Notes under the pieces: generated by a model
What the model was told of the DNA's origin: nothing
The model's database searches: none
What the model saw: only the letters and a program-made list of their open reading frames with translations
Translations under genes and position numbers: made by a program
Assembly (NCBI GenBank): GCA_033398695.1
Contig: CM065812.1
Coordinates: 141,800,858-141,864,857, forward strand
Direction: 5' to 3'
Length of the DNA stretch: 64,000 nt
Origin: Orobanche coerulescens
Lineage: Eukaryota; Streptophyta; Magnoliopsida; Lamiales; Orobanchaceae
Shown here: one piece after another, positions 10,556 to 21,740 of the stretch
Numbering within the stretch: the stretch's first letter is position 1
Layout: every line of letters begins with the position of its first letter

Positions 10556-11165
10556 AGCTTATAGATTGGTTATTTTAGAACACCTCTTTGAAGTTTAACA
10601 ACCTTTTAAACCCTGATATATCTAGGCTACTTGAAACAACTCTTTGAAGTAAACGACCCTTCCAAGTTAATATAGCTCGGCTACTTTAAACAACTCCAAA
10701 AAACCTTCCAAGTTAATATAGCTCGGCTGTTTTAAACAACTCTTTTGAAGTAAACAACCTTTTGAAACCCTAATACATCTGGGCTACTTCAAACAACTCT
10801 TTGAAGTAAACGACGCTTCCAAGTTAATATAGCTTGGCTACTTTAAACAACTCGAAACAACCCTTCCAAGTTAATATAGCTCGGCTGTTTTAAACGACTC
10901 TTTTGAAGTGAACCACCTTTTCAAAGTTAATATACCTAGACTATAAACAACTCTTTTGAAGTAAACAACCTTTTTAAAGTTAATATAGCTCGGCTATAAA
11001 CAACTCTTTTGAGGTAAACAACCTTTTTAAAGTTAATATAGCTCGGCTACATCCAACAAAGTCTAACCTTTCAAAGCTACTATAGTTCGGCTATTTTGAA
11101 TAACTCTTTTGAAGTAAACTATCCTTTTAAAGTTAATATATATTGGCTATAATCAACTCTTTTGA
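10556..11165. repeat. Tandem array, about 54-bp unit, in TAT-1 3' region
   Basis: Roughly ten degenerate copies carry the recurring pieces AACAACTCTTTTGAAGTAAA and AAGTTAATATAGCTCGGCT. Unit length is near 54 bp with some 57-bp variants. It lies between TAT-1 integrase and the antisense ORF. Tandem arrays in the 3' untranslated part of Tat/Ogre elements are known and can seed satellites. The flank 10470-10555 shows nothing recognisable. Confidence 0.85.
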
Positions 11166-11172
11166 GGCAATT

Positions 11173-11435
11173 CAACCTTGTTTTCATCTAAAGGCATTTC
11201 TCCTGGTCAGATTTTCTAGAGCGGTTCACCCTTGTTTGAATCTGAAGGCATTTCACATGGTCAGATTTTCTAGGGTGGTTCACCCTTATTTGAATCTGAA
11301 GGCATTTCACCTGATCAGATTTTCTAGGGCGGTTCATCCTTATTTGAATCTGAAGGCATTTGACCTGGTCAGATTTTTTAGGGTGGTTCACCCTTATTTG
11401 GATCTGAAGGCATTTCACCGGGTTAGATTTTCTAG
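11173..11435. repeat. Second tandem array, 54-bp unit, about 5 copies
   Basis: Five near-identical 54-bp units repeat TCTGAAGGCATTTCACCTGG and AGATTTTCTAGGGTGGTTCA. Because 54 is a multiple of three, the array can be read as a protein of 18-residue repeats in several frames. I regard that as incidental. The sequence differs from the neighbouring array at 10556-11165 but has the same period. Confidence 0.9.
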
Positions 11436-11559
11436 TTCGTTCGAACTGCACATCTAGATTTCCTTGGCAATGGACTTTTATTAAAACATTACAAGATTTT
11501 CCCAACATTTGTTCAATTAAAACACAAGGTCCTCCCAACATTTCTTCACACAATTTTTT

Positions 11560-12620
11560 TTTTTCAAATGACATATGTTCCAAGCTCTCTTAATGGGGTA
11601 TCCCTCTATATCCTCGAGCTCGTAATCTCCCCCTGCATAGATTCGGGTTACCTTGTAAGGGCCTTCCCAATTTGGTTCCATCTTTCTTATTTTTTTAGAG
11701 CGTCAGATCGCCTGAGTACCAAGTCGCCGACTTGGAACTACCTTTTCTTTACCTTCTTGTCATTAGCTGCTTTTGTCAAACTCTTGTATCTCTCAGTGTG
11801 TGCTGTAGCTATTTCTCTTCATTCTTCTATGGTATCAATGCTTCCTTCATCATTTCTTCATTTTCTTCTTCGTTCAACCATCAAAGTCGGTGTGACATTT
11901 CTCCGACCTCTGCCGGGATTACTGCTTCGGACTCGTGCACCATACTAAAATGTGTTTCCCTTGTTGACGACCTAGGTGTAGTTATGTAGGACCATAACAC
12001 CAAGCTGAGCTCGTCAAATCATCCCCCCTGCTTTGTCCAAGCGGGTTTTATCCCTTGTAAGATTGTGCTATTTGTTACTTCTACCTGTCTGTTGGCCTAT
12101 GGATGAGCTACCGCGGTGAATCATTGTTTGATGTGTATTCCTTCGCACCAGGATTGGGTTCTCTTTCCATTAAATTGTGTCCCATTATCCGTGATGAATA
12201 TTTGGGGCGTCCCATATCTGCAGCAGATATTGTTAAACAAAAAACTTATGATCCTTTGCTTGGTGATGGTGGCCACTAGCTCGGCCTTCACCCATTTGCT
12301 GAAGTAATCGATGGCTACTATCAAAAACTTCCTTTCTCCTGAGTCGGCTGCAAATTGCCCCATAATGTCGATTCCCCATTTAGCAAATGGCAGGGTGCCC
12401 CCATAGGGATCATGTTCTTTGCTGGGATGTGTATTAATGGTGCGTGTATTTGACACTTTTGGCAGCGTTTAACCATCTCGACCGCTTTCTTGCTCATCGT
12501 TGGCCAGAAAAAACCAACCCTTAATGTTTTGTTGATTAAATCCCTCCCATTAATGTGATCACCGCAAGATCCTTGATGAGTTTCCTCTAATATATCCCCC
12601 TTCTTTTTCCGAGACACACC
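11560..12620 (-). pseudogene. TAT-1 integrase, frameshifted
   Basis: On the minus strand, an H2C2 zinc-binding region (12321-12617, with CQKCQIHAP) leads into the catalytic core (12121-12456). The core shows Asp in GIDIMGQF, Asp in ITDNGTQF, and further on the Tat-type PRSSTRET segment near 11900. The Glu-containing stretch and C-terminus (12120 down to about 11565) are split by stops and frame changes. Integrase joins element cDNA to host DNA. This copy cannot work. It follows the archaeal-type RNase H and precedes the 54-bp arrays, as expected for Tat. Confidence 0.85.
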
Positions 12621-13405
12621 TCAGGTATGGTCCGAGGTATGATCTTTTGTATAGTTCGCCATTGATGCAACAAAATCTTGCTGCCCTGCGCACAATTTTG
12701 GATTTTCCCTGCTTGTCATTTCTTAGATCTGCTCTGTTCAGATATGCTAATAAGGGGGGGGTGGGGGGCAGTCCATTATTTCGTTTACTTCTATTACCTG
12801 ATTTGCAATGCTACTCCGAGTTGCTCCTAAAATTGTTATTTCTCGAGAGCGGCAATCTACCAATAAACTTCCCATTCTTGCCAGATAATCGGCCTTTACA
12901 TTATCCGCCCTGGGAATGTGGATCAACTTCCATTATCTTAGCTTTTTGGCGGCCTCTTTCACCTTCTCGACGTACCTCTTCATCCGTTCTTCATTTATTT
13001 CGAATTTTCCTCCTACTTGTTGTGCGACCAGCTGAGAATCGGAGTAAGCAATGAGTCGTCGCATACCTAAGTCTATTCCTCGCTGCATTCCCGTAATAGG
13101 GCCTCATACTCGGGTTCATTGTTGGAGGCTTTGAAATTAAACTTCACGGCATACTCCAACTCTTCTCTTTCTGGGGTAGTGAGAATTATCCCTGCCCCGG
13201 AGCCACCTGTCGTGGCTGATCCATCGACATGTAAAAGCCATTCTCCTTCCGGCATTGATGGTGTGGCCCCTTCATGAATGAAATCTGCCAGAGCTTGAGC
13301 TTTGATAGCTGTTCTTGGTTTGTACTCCATCTCATATTCCCCCATTTCCACCGCCCATTTTATTAGGCAACCTGATACATTGGGTAGTTCTAGTGTTTCT
13401 ATCAA
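12621..13405 (-). pseudogene. TAT-1 archaeal-type RNase H (second RNase H), broken
   Basis: The minus-strand frame 13073-13405 reads a clear archaeal-type RNase H start with the HVDGSA motif (13214-13231), GAGIIL and NNEPEYEALL. The second half, in other frames to about 12650, contains YSDSQLV and the linker to integrase. A second RNase H next to the normal gypsy one is diagnostic of the Tat lineage. Stops and frame changes separate the parts. Confidence 0.85.
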
Positions 13406-13975
13406 GGGTAAGTTAGTCCGGAGCTTTTGCGGTGGGCCAGGAAATACGGTCTCAGTCGTCGAGTTGTAACTACTAATGCCAAGACTCCTTTCTCTAAATC
13501 GGAATAGTTCTGCTCTAATCCTTGCAAAATTCGGCTTGTATAATAGATAGGCTTTTGCTGGTTTGCTTCTTCTCTTAACATGACCGAGCTAACCGTCCCC
13601 TTTCCAATAGATAAGTATAGTACTAGATCCTCTTCTGGTATCGGTTTGGTGAGCAGAAGCAATTCAGCTAAATACTCTTTTAATTTGTCGAAAGCTACTT
13701 GCACTCCGGGGGTCCATTCGAATTTATTTTCTTTTCTCAAGAGTTTAAAAAATGGGAATCCTCTCTCGGCCAAGCAAGAGATAAATCGGCTCAGCCCTGC
13801 TATCCTTTTTGTCAATATCTGAATGTCTTTGATATTTTTTGGAGGACACATTTGCAGTACTTCTCACACTTTCTCTGGATTGACTTCAATTCCTTGCTCT
13901 GTAACCACATACCCTAGAAACTTCCCCGATTTCACCCCAAAAGAACACTTCGATGGGTTGAGCTTCATCCCGTAT
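13402..13975 (-). pseudogene. TAT-1 RT C-terminal part and gypsy RNase H
   Basis: The minus-strand ORF 13402-13851 reads the RT connection (RIAGLSRFISCLAERGFPFF) and an RNase H domain containing SSVMLREE, PIYYTSRILQG and YSDLEKG. The first catalytic position, usually Asp in YLAVS/YSDA-type motifs, reads YLSIGKG. Bases 13852-13975 continue toward the RT palm with a frame break. COP-G then interrupts, and the RT resumes at 19097. Confidence 0.85.
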
Positions 13976-13980
13976 GTGCG
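13976..13980. other. Target-site duplication of COP-G (GTGCG)
   Basis: GTGCG at 13976-13980 is repeated at 19092-19096, on the outside of the two COP-G LTRs. Confidence 0.93.
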
Positions 13981-15482
13981 TGTTGAAATATTCTAATCCA
14001 CATAATCATAAATTGGTGTTGATGATGAGCTAATGATGTTATTGATGATTTGATGATGTTTTCTATCAAAGAAAACAACAATAGAACGAAGCAGAAACAA
14101 CAAAAAATCAAGAAGGAGTCGAAGTCGCACAAGCTGGGCAAAAATAAGATAACACACGCTAGTAAACAAACTAGTGGACGCTAAATAGAGTACCTAACGT
14201 ATGCTATTCAACAGCTATAACGTACGTAAGATAAAGTCACCTGAAGACTCACCTGATGGATTAGTGCACGCTATGTACAAAGAATAGCGCACGCTACCTG
14301 TTCCACAAGAAATCAAGACAGAAAGGTCAGAAAGCTTGCCCATCTCAATTAGCACACGCCACAAGGAAAATAATACACGCTATGCAAAGTGAGTAACGCA
14401 CGCTATGGAAGATATTTGCGCACGGTACCTGTTGGTATGTTCAAGACCGAAGGCTCTAGAGTTTAAATGAAGCAACAGTCAACGCATGCTTAAATGGAGA
14501 CTAACGCACGTTACCTGAAGACTATTAGCCCACGCTATATTATACATGCTAGTGCACGATAAATGTTCAAAATATATACATTGGTCATTCAACCATTGGA
14601 CATCACATTCAACACAGAAATCACGCTCAATTTGGAAAGTAAAAGTTGACCATCTAGCGCACGCTAAGGATTATATCTAGCGCATGCTAAGTTCGAAAAT
14701 TATCTATTGGAAAGAGTCATTAAGAGACAAGACCGCTTCATTGTCAAAGTTAAAAGAATAGATGGATTGACCAAGTCGATAACGACCGCTGAGGATACTG
14801 TTTAAGGCACGCTAACCATGATATTTTATCATTAGACAGATTGAAGACCGTTTAATGCAACAAAGTCAAAAATAGGTAGCGCACGCTACACTTGATAGTT
14901 AGCGCACGATAACTCTACAATGCAGTAATAGCTAGTTAAGGATTTATGCTTATAAATACCAAGTCATTTGGTATCACTCCACACAAGTCCAAGCAAATCA
15001 TATATACTTGATATATTGTTATAATCATCTTTTTTTGTTGTAACCGAGCTATATTGTCAAGTGTTAGTGTTCATACACGAAAACATATACACGAGAGGAA
15101 AGAAAAGATTGCAGATTGATTCGGTGTTATTAGGATAGTTGATCTGACATTATTAGAATCATATCTAAACCCGAGTGAGGTTTGTCTAGTACCAATCGAA
15201 AGCTAGATAGGTTGCTTCTTTGTCTGATAGAAAAGGAAAATGGTTTATCTTGGACCGACATAGAGACAAGAGTGTAACAGTTTATCTCGGACCGATAGAA
15301 GACGATATTGTAACGGTATCCCTCAGAACGATAGAAGACGAGGTGTATAGGTTGATCTTAAGGCTATATAAAAATATACGGAGAGAGGACGTAGGCACGT
15401 TTGGCCGAACCTCTGTAAATCTTATGTCGTTTGAAAACTCTATTACTCCGCACCATTTTAAGTGGGGTACCAATTCCCAACA
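13981..15482 (+). repeat. COP-G 5' LTR with palindrome array
   Basis: The LTR is 1502 bp. About 19 copies of the TAGCG-CA-CGCTA type, many decayed, occupy 14145-14925 (for example near 14282, 14652, 14676, 14877). The TATA box follows at about 14951. A matching array is at 17714-18480 in the 3' LTR. Compared with the 3' LTR it lacks about 39 bases near its end. Confidence 0.9.
14951..14974 (+). promoter_or_regulatory. COP-G TATA box overlapping an inverted repeat
   Basis: TATAAATA begins at 14951. Its end is the start of ATACCAA (14956-14962), which pairs with TTGGTAT (14968-14974) across GTCAT. The same arrangement is kept in the 3' LTR, with arms at 18519-18525 and 18531-18537. Confidence 0.8.
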
Positions 15483-16433
15483 ATTGGTATCGAAGCGGGT
15501 ATCCATAAAAGTCGGCTTAACATCCAAGGAGAAAAGAAATCCAATGGCGCTCCAATTTGCCCCGGTCTTGCCTTAAGCCGACCTCCATTCTTTGATGGAT
15601 TGAATTTTATGACGTGGAAAACGAAAATGTCTATTTTCATCCGAGCTTTCTGGAAAGTTATTTGCCTAGGTGCGAAAATTCCTATAAATTCGGACGGCTC
15701 CCTCAAAAGCTTCGAAGATTATGAAGATATGGATTGGAAAAACGACCATTATAATTGCAAAGTAACACAATTATTATATTATGCTCTAAATTTGGAAGAA
15801 CACAATCGGATATCCTCGTGTGAAAGTGCCAAAGAGATTTGGAAAATACTTGAGGTAACTCATGAAGGAATATCAGAAGTCAAGGAGACGAAGATCAATA
15901 TGCTTCTCCACGACTATGAGCTATTTATGGTGAAGAATGACGAGTCCATAACGAACATGCTCAACCAATTTTCGGTCATCATAAATGGACTAGCTTGTTT
16001 TGGGAAACCATTAACAAGTAGTGAAAAAGTGAAGAAAATCTTAAGATCATTGCCTGTTGAATGGGACGGGACGGTTACGGCGATTATGGAATCGAAAGAT
16101 TTAAATGATCTTGATTTTAGTGCCCTTGTTGGTTCACTAATAAACTATGAGATAGTTCTTAAATCTCGAAACGCCAATCCGAAACCGAAAGAAAGGTCAA
16201 TAGCTTTGAAGGCTAAGATGTCAAGAGAAAAAGAAATCCCGGCATATGAAGATGATGAAGAATCGGCATATTATGCCAAAAATATAAATAAGTTCCAAAA
16301 CTTATTAAACCGTAGAAGAAAAGACATCTCGAGCGAGTCAAAGAAATTCGACAATAATTGTCGAAACTGTGGAAAGCCGGGCCACTTTGCTAAAAATTGC
16401 CAAGGCTCGCTTCCAAGAAGGAAATACTCATAG
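15462..16433 (+). pseudogene. COP-G gag, N-terminal part (UBN2-type) with zinc knuckle
   Basis: An open frame of about 320 residues already starts inside the LTR end, so the true start is uncertain. It reads a copia gag: PPFFDGLNFMTWKTKM (the common FDGxNYxxWxxxM entry), the helical middle with ESAKEIWKILEVTHEG, then MLNQFSVIINGL and KKILRSLPVEWD, and a CX2CX4HX4C knuckle CRNCGKPGHFAKNC near 16360-16401. Gag builds the particle and binds RNA. The frame ends at 16433 and the protein continues in another frame (16397 onward), so this copy has a frameshift. Confidence 0.88.
15485..15496 (+). other. COP-G primer-binding site
   Basis: TGGTATCGAAGC, an imperfect match to the initiator-Met-tRNA-type site, lies two bases after the 5' LTR. 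Confidence 0.8.
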
Positions 16434-17035
16434 CTACATGGAGTGACGAAGAGGAAGATGATGAATATATTCAAAATAATCTCGCACTCATGGCAAGAAG
16501 TTCATACAACGAAAGCAACGTCGAAAGCCAAGTAAGTATTTCCTATCAAGACGGACTTTTTGAAGCTTTCGAACTTTTGCATACGGATTCTTAAAATACA
16601 TTAATTGATAATAAATCCCTCAAATCAAAAAATAAAATGTTGAAAATCGAAATTCCCAAAATAAAAGAAAAAGGGAAAGTTTTTGAAACCGAATATACTT
16701 TGTGTATTGAAAAAGAGAATAAATTGAAAGATGATCTTTTAAAAATTCAAAATGAACTCAAGAATTTAACGAATAAATTTTCTTGTGGTAACAACAAGTT
16801 TGAACAACTACTTTCAGTTCAAAAATTCTCATTAAACAGACATGGGTTAGGATTCAAACTATGTGATAAAAAGAAATCTTTAAATTTTAAAATACCCCAA
16901 TGTGATAAATATTTAAAAATTGGGCATCATATTTCGAATTGCAAAAGACCAAGATGTGCGATCAAAGTCCAGAAAATTTGGATTTCTAAAGGAACCACAA
17001 TACCGAATATCATCTATTTGCCAAATACAAAATGA
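16397..17035 (+). pseudogene. COP-G gag, C-terminal part with coiled coil
   Basis: A second frame starts with an acidic stretch (WSDEEEDDEY), meets a TAA at 16592-16594, then continues in the same frame through a Lys/Glu-rich, probably coiled-coil region (about 16637-16790). It ends with a knuckle-like segment in which the second Cys is Tyr (CDKYLKIGHHISNC) and IWISKGT. In related copia elements the last segment lies immediately before protease. Nothing of pol follows. Confidence 0.8.
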
Positions 17036-17543
17036 CCAAGAGTCGGATGGATCTCCAAAAATCAAAATAAATATTTCATCAATTGATTTTTTTTATAATT
17101 GATATTTTCAAAATTGGTATGTAACTCAGGGGGAGTTATAATTTTAAAATGGGGAGATGTATTTTTCAGGGGAAGTTTTTACCCATTGTCATATTTAATG
17201 TATCAATTATTTATTTATTTATTTATTATGTACTTTTTGATTATGACAAAAAGGAGGAGAATGTCGATAAAAATGATGGGAGGAGAATACGAGTCATGGA
17301 AGAATGAAGAGAAAAATATAATACCGATCATGAAAAGGGGAGAAAAGACAAAGGAGAAGAAAGTTGAAAATAAAAGAAGAAGTTGAAAAAATGAGAAGGC
17401 GTTGAAAAGGAGAAAAAAAGATGGGGAGAAGAAAACTAATGAAACGGACAAAGCCGAAGACTTTGATCTGTAATGTTTTATATTTTTGCAGGTATATAAT
17501 CCCATCGAAGGTTGTTGTTTTGTCATCATAAAAAGGGGGATAT
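17036..17543 (+). other. COP-G 3' internal region, purine-rich, with polypurine tract
   Basis: No gene is supported. The plus strand is rich in GA runs. The polypurine tract AAAAAGGGGGA ends at about 17540, just before the 3' LTR. Confidence 0.75.
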
Positions 17544-19091
17544 TGTTGGAATATTCTATTCCACATAATCATAAATTGATTTGGATGATGAACTAATGAT
17601 GTTAATGATGAGTTGATGATATTGTCAATCAAAGAAAACAACAATAGAACGAAGCAAAAAACAACAAGAAATCAAGAAGGAGTCAAAGTCGCACAAGCTG
17701 GGCAAAAAGCAGATAACGCACGCTAGAAAACAAAGTAGCACACGCTAAATAGAGTACCTAACGTACGCTATTCAACAGCTATAACGTACATAAGATAAAG
17801 TCACTTGAAGGCTCACCTTATGGAATATCACATGCTATGTACAAATAATAGTGCACGCTACCTATTCCGCAAGAAAGCAAGACAAAAAGGTCAGAAAGAT
17901 TGCCCATCTCAATTAGCGCATGCCAAAAGAAAAATAATGCACGCAATGCAAAGTGAGTAACGCACGTATAGAAGATATTTGCGCATGTTACCTGTTAGTA
18001 TGTTCAAGAAAGAAGGCCCTGGAGTTTAAATGAAGCAACAATCAATGCACGCTAAAATGGAGACTAGCGCATGTTACCTGAAGACTATTAGCGCACGCTA
18101 TATTATACATGTTAGCGCATGCAAAATGTTCAAAATATATATGTTGGTCATTCAACCCTTAGACATCAAATTCAACACGGAAATCACGCTCAATCTGGAA
18201 AGTAAAAGTTGACCATCTAGCACACGCTAACGATTATATCTAGCGCATGCTAAGTTCAAAAATTATCCATTGGAAAGAGACGTTAAGAGAAAAGACCGCT
18301 TCATTGTCAAAGTCAAAAGAATAAATAGATTGACCAAGCCAATAAATCACGCTAAGGATAGTGTTTTGCGCATGCTAGACATGATATTTTACCGTTGGAC
18401 AGATTGAAGACCGTTTAATGCAACAAAGTCAAAAATCGGTAGTGCGCGCTACACTTGATAGTTAGCGCATGCTAACTCTACAATGCAGTAACGGCTAGTT
18501 AAGGCTTTATGCCTATAAATACCAAGTCATTTGGTATCCTTCCACACAACAAATCCAATCAAATCATATATACTTGATATATTGTTATAATCATCTTTGT
18601 TGTTGTAACCGAGCTATATTGTCAAGTTTCTGAGTGTTCATACACGAACATATACACGAGAGGAAAGAAAGGATTGTAGATTGATTAGGTGTTATTAGAA
18701 TCGTTGATACGGTATTATTAGAATCATATCTAAGTCAGAGTGAGGTTTGTCTAGTACCAATCCAAAACTAGATAGGTTGCTTCCTTGTCCGATAGAATAA
18801 GAAAACGGTTTATCTTGGACCGACATAAAGACAAGAGTGTAACGATTTATCTCGGACTGATAGAAGACAAGATTGTAACGGTATCCCTCGGACCAATAGA
18901 AGACGAGGTGTAGAGGTTGATCTTAAGCCTATAGAAAAAGATACAGAGAGAGGATGTAGACACGTTTGGCCGAACCTCTATAAATCTTGTGTCGTTTATC
19001 TTATGCTATTTAATTACACTTCCGCAAATGCAAAATAGTTTGAAAACTCTACTACTCCCCACCATTCTAAGTGGGGTACCAGTTCCCAACA
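17544..19091 (+). repeat. COP-G 3' LTR
   Basis: The 1548-bp copy of 13981-15482 carries the same palindrome array (17714-18480) and TATA arrangement (18513-18537). About 39 extra bases near 18999-19037 are not in the 5' copy. It ends GTTCCCAACA. Confidence 0.92.
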
Positions 19092-19096
19092 GTGCG

Positions 19097-19374
19097 TTGA
19101 TTTTCGAACGTTTCTTCTAGATCTTTGATATGCTCCCCTACTTTTACACTTTTTACTAGCATGTCATCCATATAGACTTCCATATTCCTGCCGATTTTGA
19201 GATTTAAAGATTCTATCGACCATCCTTTGATATGTGGCTTCTGCGTTTTTTAACCCTAAAGGCATGCATACATAATAGAAGGTTCCCTTTGATACTACGA
19301 AGCTGACTCTCTTTCCATCCTCAGGTGCTAAGGGGATTTGATGATACCCTGAGAGGCATCCATCATGCTGAGCA
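19097..19374 (-). pseudogene. TAT-1 RT palm (YMDD) fragment between two insertions
   Basis: The minus strand reads the RT core with YMDDMLVKS; the YMDD codons are at 19163-19174. Upstream it reads ASQGYHQIPL-like sequence ending at the COP-F insertion. It continues the fragment at 13402-13975 on one side and 39494-39942 on the other. A frame break lies in the middle. RT copies element RNA into DNA. Confidence 0.88.
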
Positions 19375-19379
19375 ATTCG
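19375..19379. other. Target-site duplication of COP-F (ATTCG)
   Basis: ATTCG at 19375-19379 is repeated at 39489-39493, although the two sites are 20 kb apart. This shows that everything between is COP-F plus its own insertion. Confidence 0.92.
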
Positions 19380-21323
19380 TGTTGGGATTCGGTGCCTAAA
19401 ACGAAGGCCCAGCGGAAGCGGTAAAATGAAAATTAATTCAATCTGAATCCCTACGAGGATCGATCGAGCTACGTATATACGAATATATAAACGAAAAGCA
19501 AGAGTCGTAAGAAACTAACCCTCGAAGTCCGTTGATTAAATGGTAACCTTCTCTTGAGCTATTCCCAAGCTCTTGAACGATCCAACGCTGAAAGCACCGT
19601 GTCTCTACTTGCCACGCGCCGGAGAAACAACCGGAACGACGATCACCTTGCTATCCTCCGAGGATACGGCTAGAGCTAAGTGATGAAGCTATATATGTAA
19701 AGATTACTACACTCTAAGTGTTTTAATCTTACTCTCTCTATATGATTTTCTCTCAATTTTTCTCCAAGAAAATGAAGAAGAAAATGAATGAAGAAGATGA
19801 AGATAATTGAGAAAATGGTTTTTTTCTCTCTCTCTCTCTCAATCTCACTCACGTAGGAAGCAAAAGTTGCTTGGAATCAAGTGAATCAAGTGAATGAGGT
19901 GAGAAGTCTTCCTCTCTTTATTCTATTTCCACTCACATGCAAAACAAATCATCCCATATGATTTTTTGCCCCACAAGTCATGTTCCTCAATACAAAAAGG
20001 GTGGAAGGGGTTGGGGCGGCCCATGTTAGAAATCAGACGAGTTCGGTTCGTTTTGGACTTCCGAGGGTCTAAACAGATAAACTCCGATTCCGTATCGATG
20101 TATTTATATCGATTAATTAATCCAATTAATTAAACATATCAAATACAAAATAATATAATTAATTTCTCCAAGAAATAATTATATACATGAATTAAATTAA
20201 TCACCTAGTAATTTATTTAATTCATTAGGCCGTAAATCAATTTATCCAATAAATCGATTTAAACATCGATGTCCAAAATTAGATATCCAATATCTAATAT
20301 TCATAATGAGAGAATTAGCTTTATTCATTCCGTCGTCAATCCTAATGCGCGACTCGGTAGGTCCGTCTCAGTCAGCAATGGGAGGAACCAAAGAGTAGTA
20401 GCACCACCTAGCCAGCCTGGTGGCCTACACTGTACCCCGACTGAGAACGAATGATTGGGATCATTCAAGAACCATTCTGTCGTGAATACCAGTATACGTA
20501 TAAACCCTTGTTTCAAATATCCCGATCAAGTTATAGGGTCACGGTCAGTCAAACCCTATCTGTACTTGACGCTATGCATGCGTTAATGCAAATCGAGATC
20601 ATCGATCTCTCGTGTATCTAATACAGCTAGCTCCAATGCTTTGGCCAAAGACTTATGATCTCATCTGCCAATAACCGCATAGGACATATAACCCGTTCAC
20701 TAACAGGAGAAAGAATTCTATCTTGGTATTGATAGGACTGCTACTTGCCGTCAAGATGCACGTCGAGGTTGACCCCGCCTTAGGTTTACGGGGTCGAACT
20801 ACTCTAATGAAAATCTTGACGTCACAAGCACATCCCTACTAAATCCTCAAGTCGAAGGTTCACGAATACCTATCATAACCTTTCGATTCCGTCATTGATG
20901 TCCGGAGTGAAATCCGGTGTGACGAATCGAGGTGAGTCGGTTCGAGTATACTAATCTAATTAGCATACCTATAACGTGTGCTCCCACTAACCATTAGTGT
21001 TCGACGGGCACTCTCCATGTCAAAGAACACGTCATACAAGTCTTCACATAAACTTAACGCCTACCAAGTTTCATCGACTTATGACGTTTAAGTATTTGAG
21101 CTATAAACCTTTCGGTGCGACCCCTTTATCCAATAAGGAGTGGAGCGTTTTGCTCTCAAATACACGGACTAGTTTCTATATGTTTATTTACGAGTTAGGA
21201 ATGCCGGTAACTACCGGTAAATAAAGAAACATTCATTTGCCTTATATAAATGGTTTACATAATTACAAGTACAATGCCCTCACTCAACAACCTCCGAGTG
21301 GCATTCGAGGCATACTCCTAACA
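19380..21323 (-). repeat. COP-F 3' LTR
   Basis: The LTR is 1944 bp. On the minus strand it starts TGTTAGGAG and ends CGAATCCCAACA. It contains a (CT)n run near 19829-19840. The other copy is 26902-28480 joined to 39101-39488. No promoter palindromes of the TAGCG type were seen. Confidence 0.92.
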
Positions 21324-21360
21324 ATCTCTCACTTGCACTCAATGCCACACACTATGGTAT

Positions 21361-21740
21361 CTAATACCCATGTTCTCCGAGATGACGCTCCAAGCTAGTC
21401 CGAGATAGTGGCTTGGTCGGTGGATCGGCGACGTTGTCGGCCGAGTCTACTCTATGCGGCACAATGTATCCCTTGCGAACAAATTCTCTTACGAGATGAT
21501 ACTTCCTCTCAATATGTTTGGTCTTTGTTGTGAAACCTCGGCTCCTTGGCACGTGCTGACTCCGTCGTTGTCGCGATCTAAGCAGAGCGGCTCGGCACAT
21601 GGTATCATTTGAAGTTCTCCTAGAAACTTCTTAATCCGAGAACCCTTCCTTGGAAGCCTCCGAGGCCGCTTGATACTCGGCTGACAGTGGAATCGGCGAT
21701 CGCGCTTTGCTTGGAACTACGCCAAGATCTGCTCCTCCAT
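21361..21740 (-). pseudogene. COP-F RNase H end, frameshifted
   Basis: Minus-strand 21361-21600 reads the C-terminal copia RNase H features: KTKHIERKYHLVREFV, VDSADNVADPPTKPL and the ending RTSLERHLGEHGY. The stretch between 21600 and 21740 is the first half of RNase H in broken frames, so the catalytic set is disrupted. It follows the long RT frame. Confidence 0.85.

Larger units (their letters stand above)
13981..19091 (+). mobile_element. COP-G: short non-autonomous copia element, gag only
   Basis: LTRs at 13981-15482 and 17544-19091 begin TGTTG and end CCCAACA. The primer site and polypurine tract are in place and a GTGCG duplication flanks the element. The 2.06 kb internal region encodes only a copia-type gag in two frames; protease, integrase, RT and RNase H are missing. 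It inserted in TAT-1 RT. Its gag resembles that of COP-D (57.9 kb) in layout, ending in the IWxxKGT-type segment that normally precedes protease, so the deletion removed everything after gag. Confidence 0.92.

Noticed and set aside
11143..11457. Possible protein of 18-residue repeats
   Set aside because: The frame exists only because a 54-bp tandem array is a multiple of three; it lies in the TAT-1 3' region and is also open on the opposite strand.
17215..17644. Lys/Phe-rich ORFs in both strands of the COP-G 3' region
   Set aside because: They reflect purine- and pyrimidine-rich DNA before the polypurine tract.
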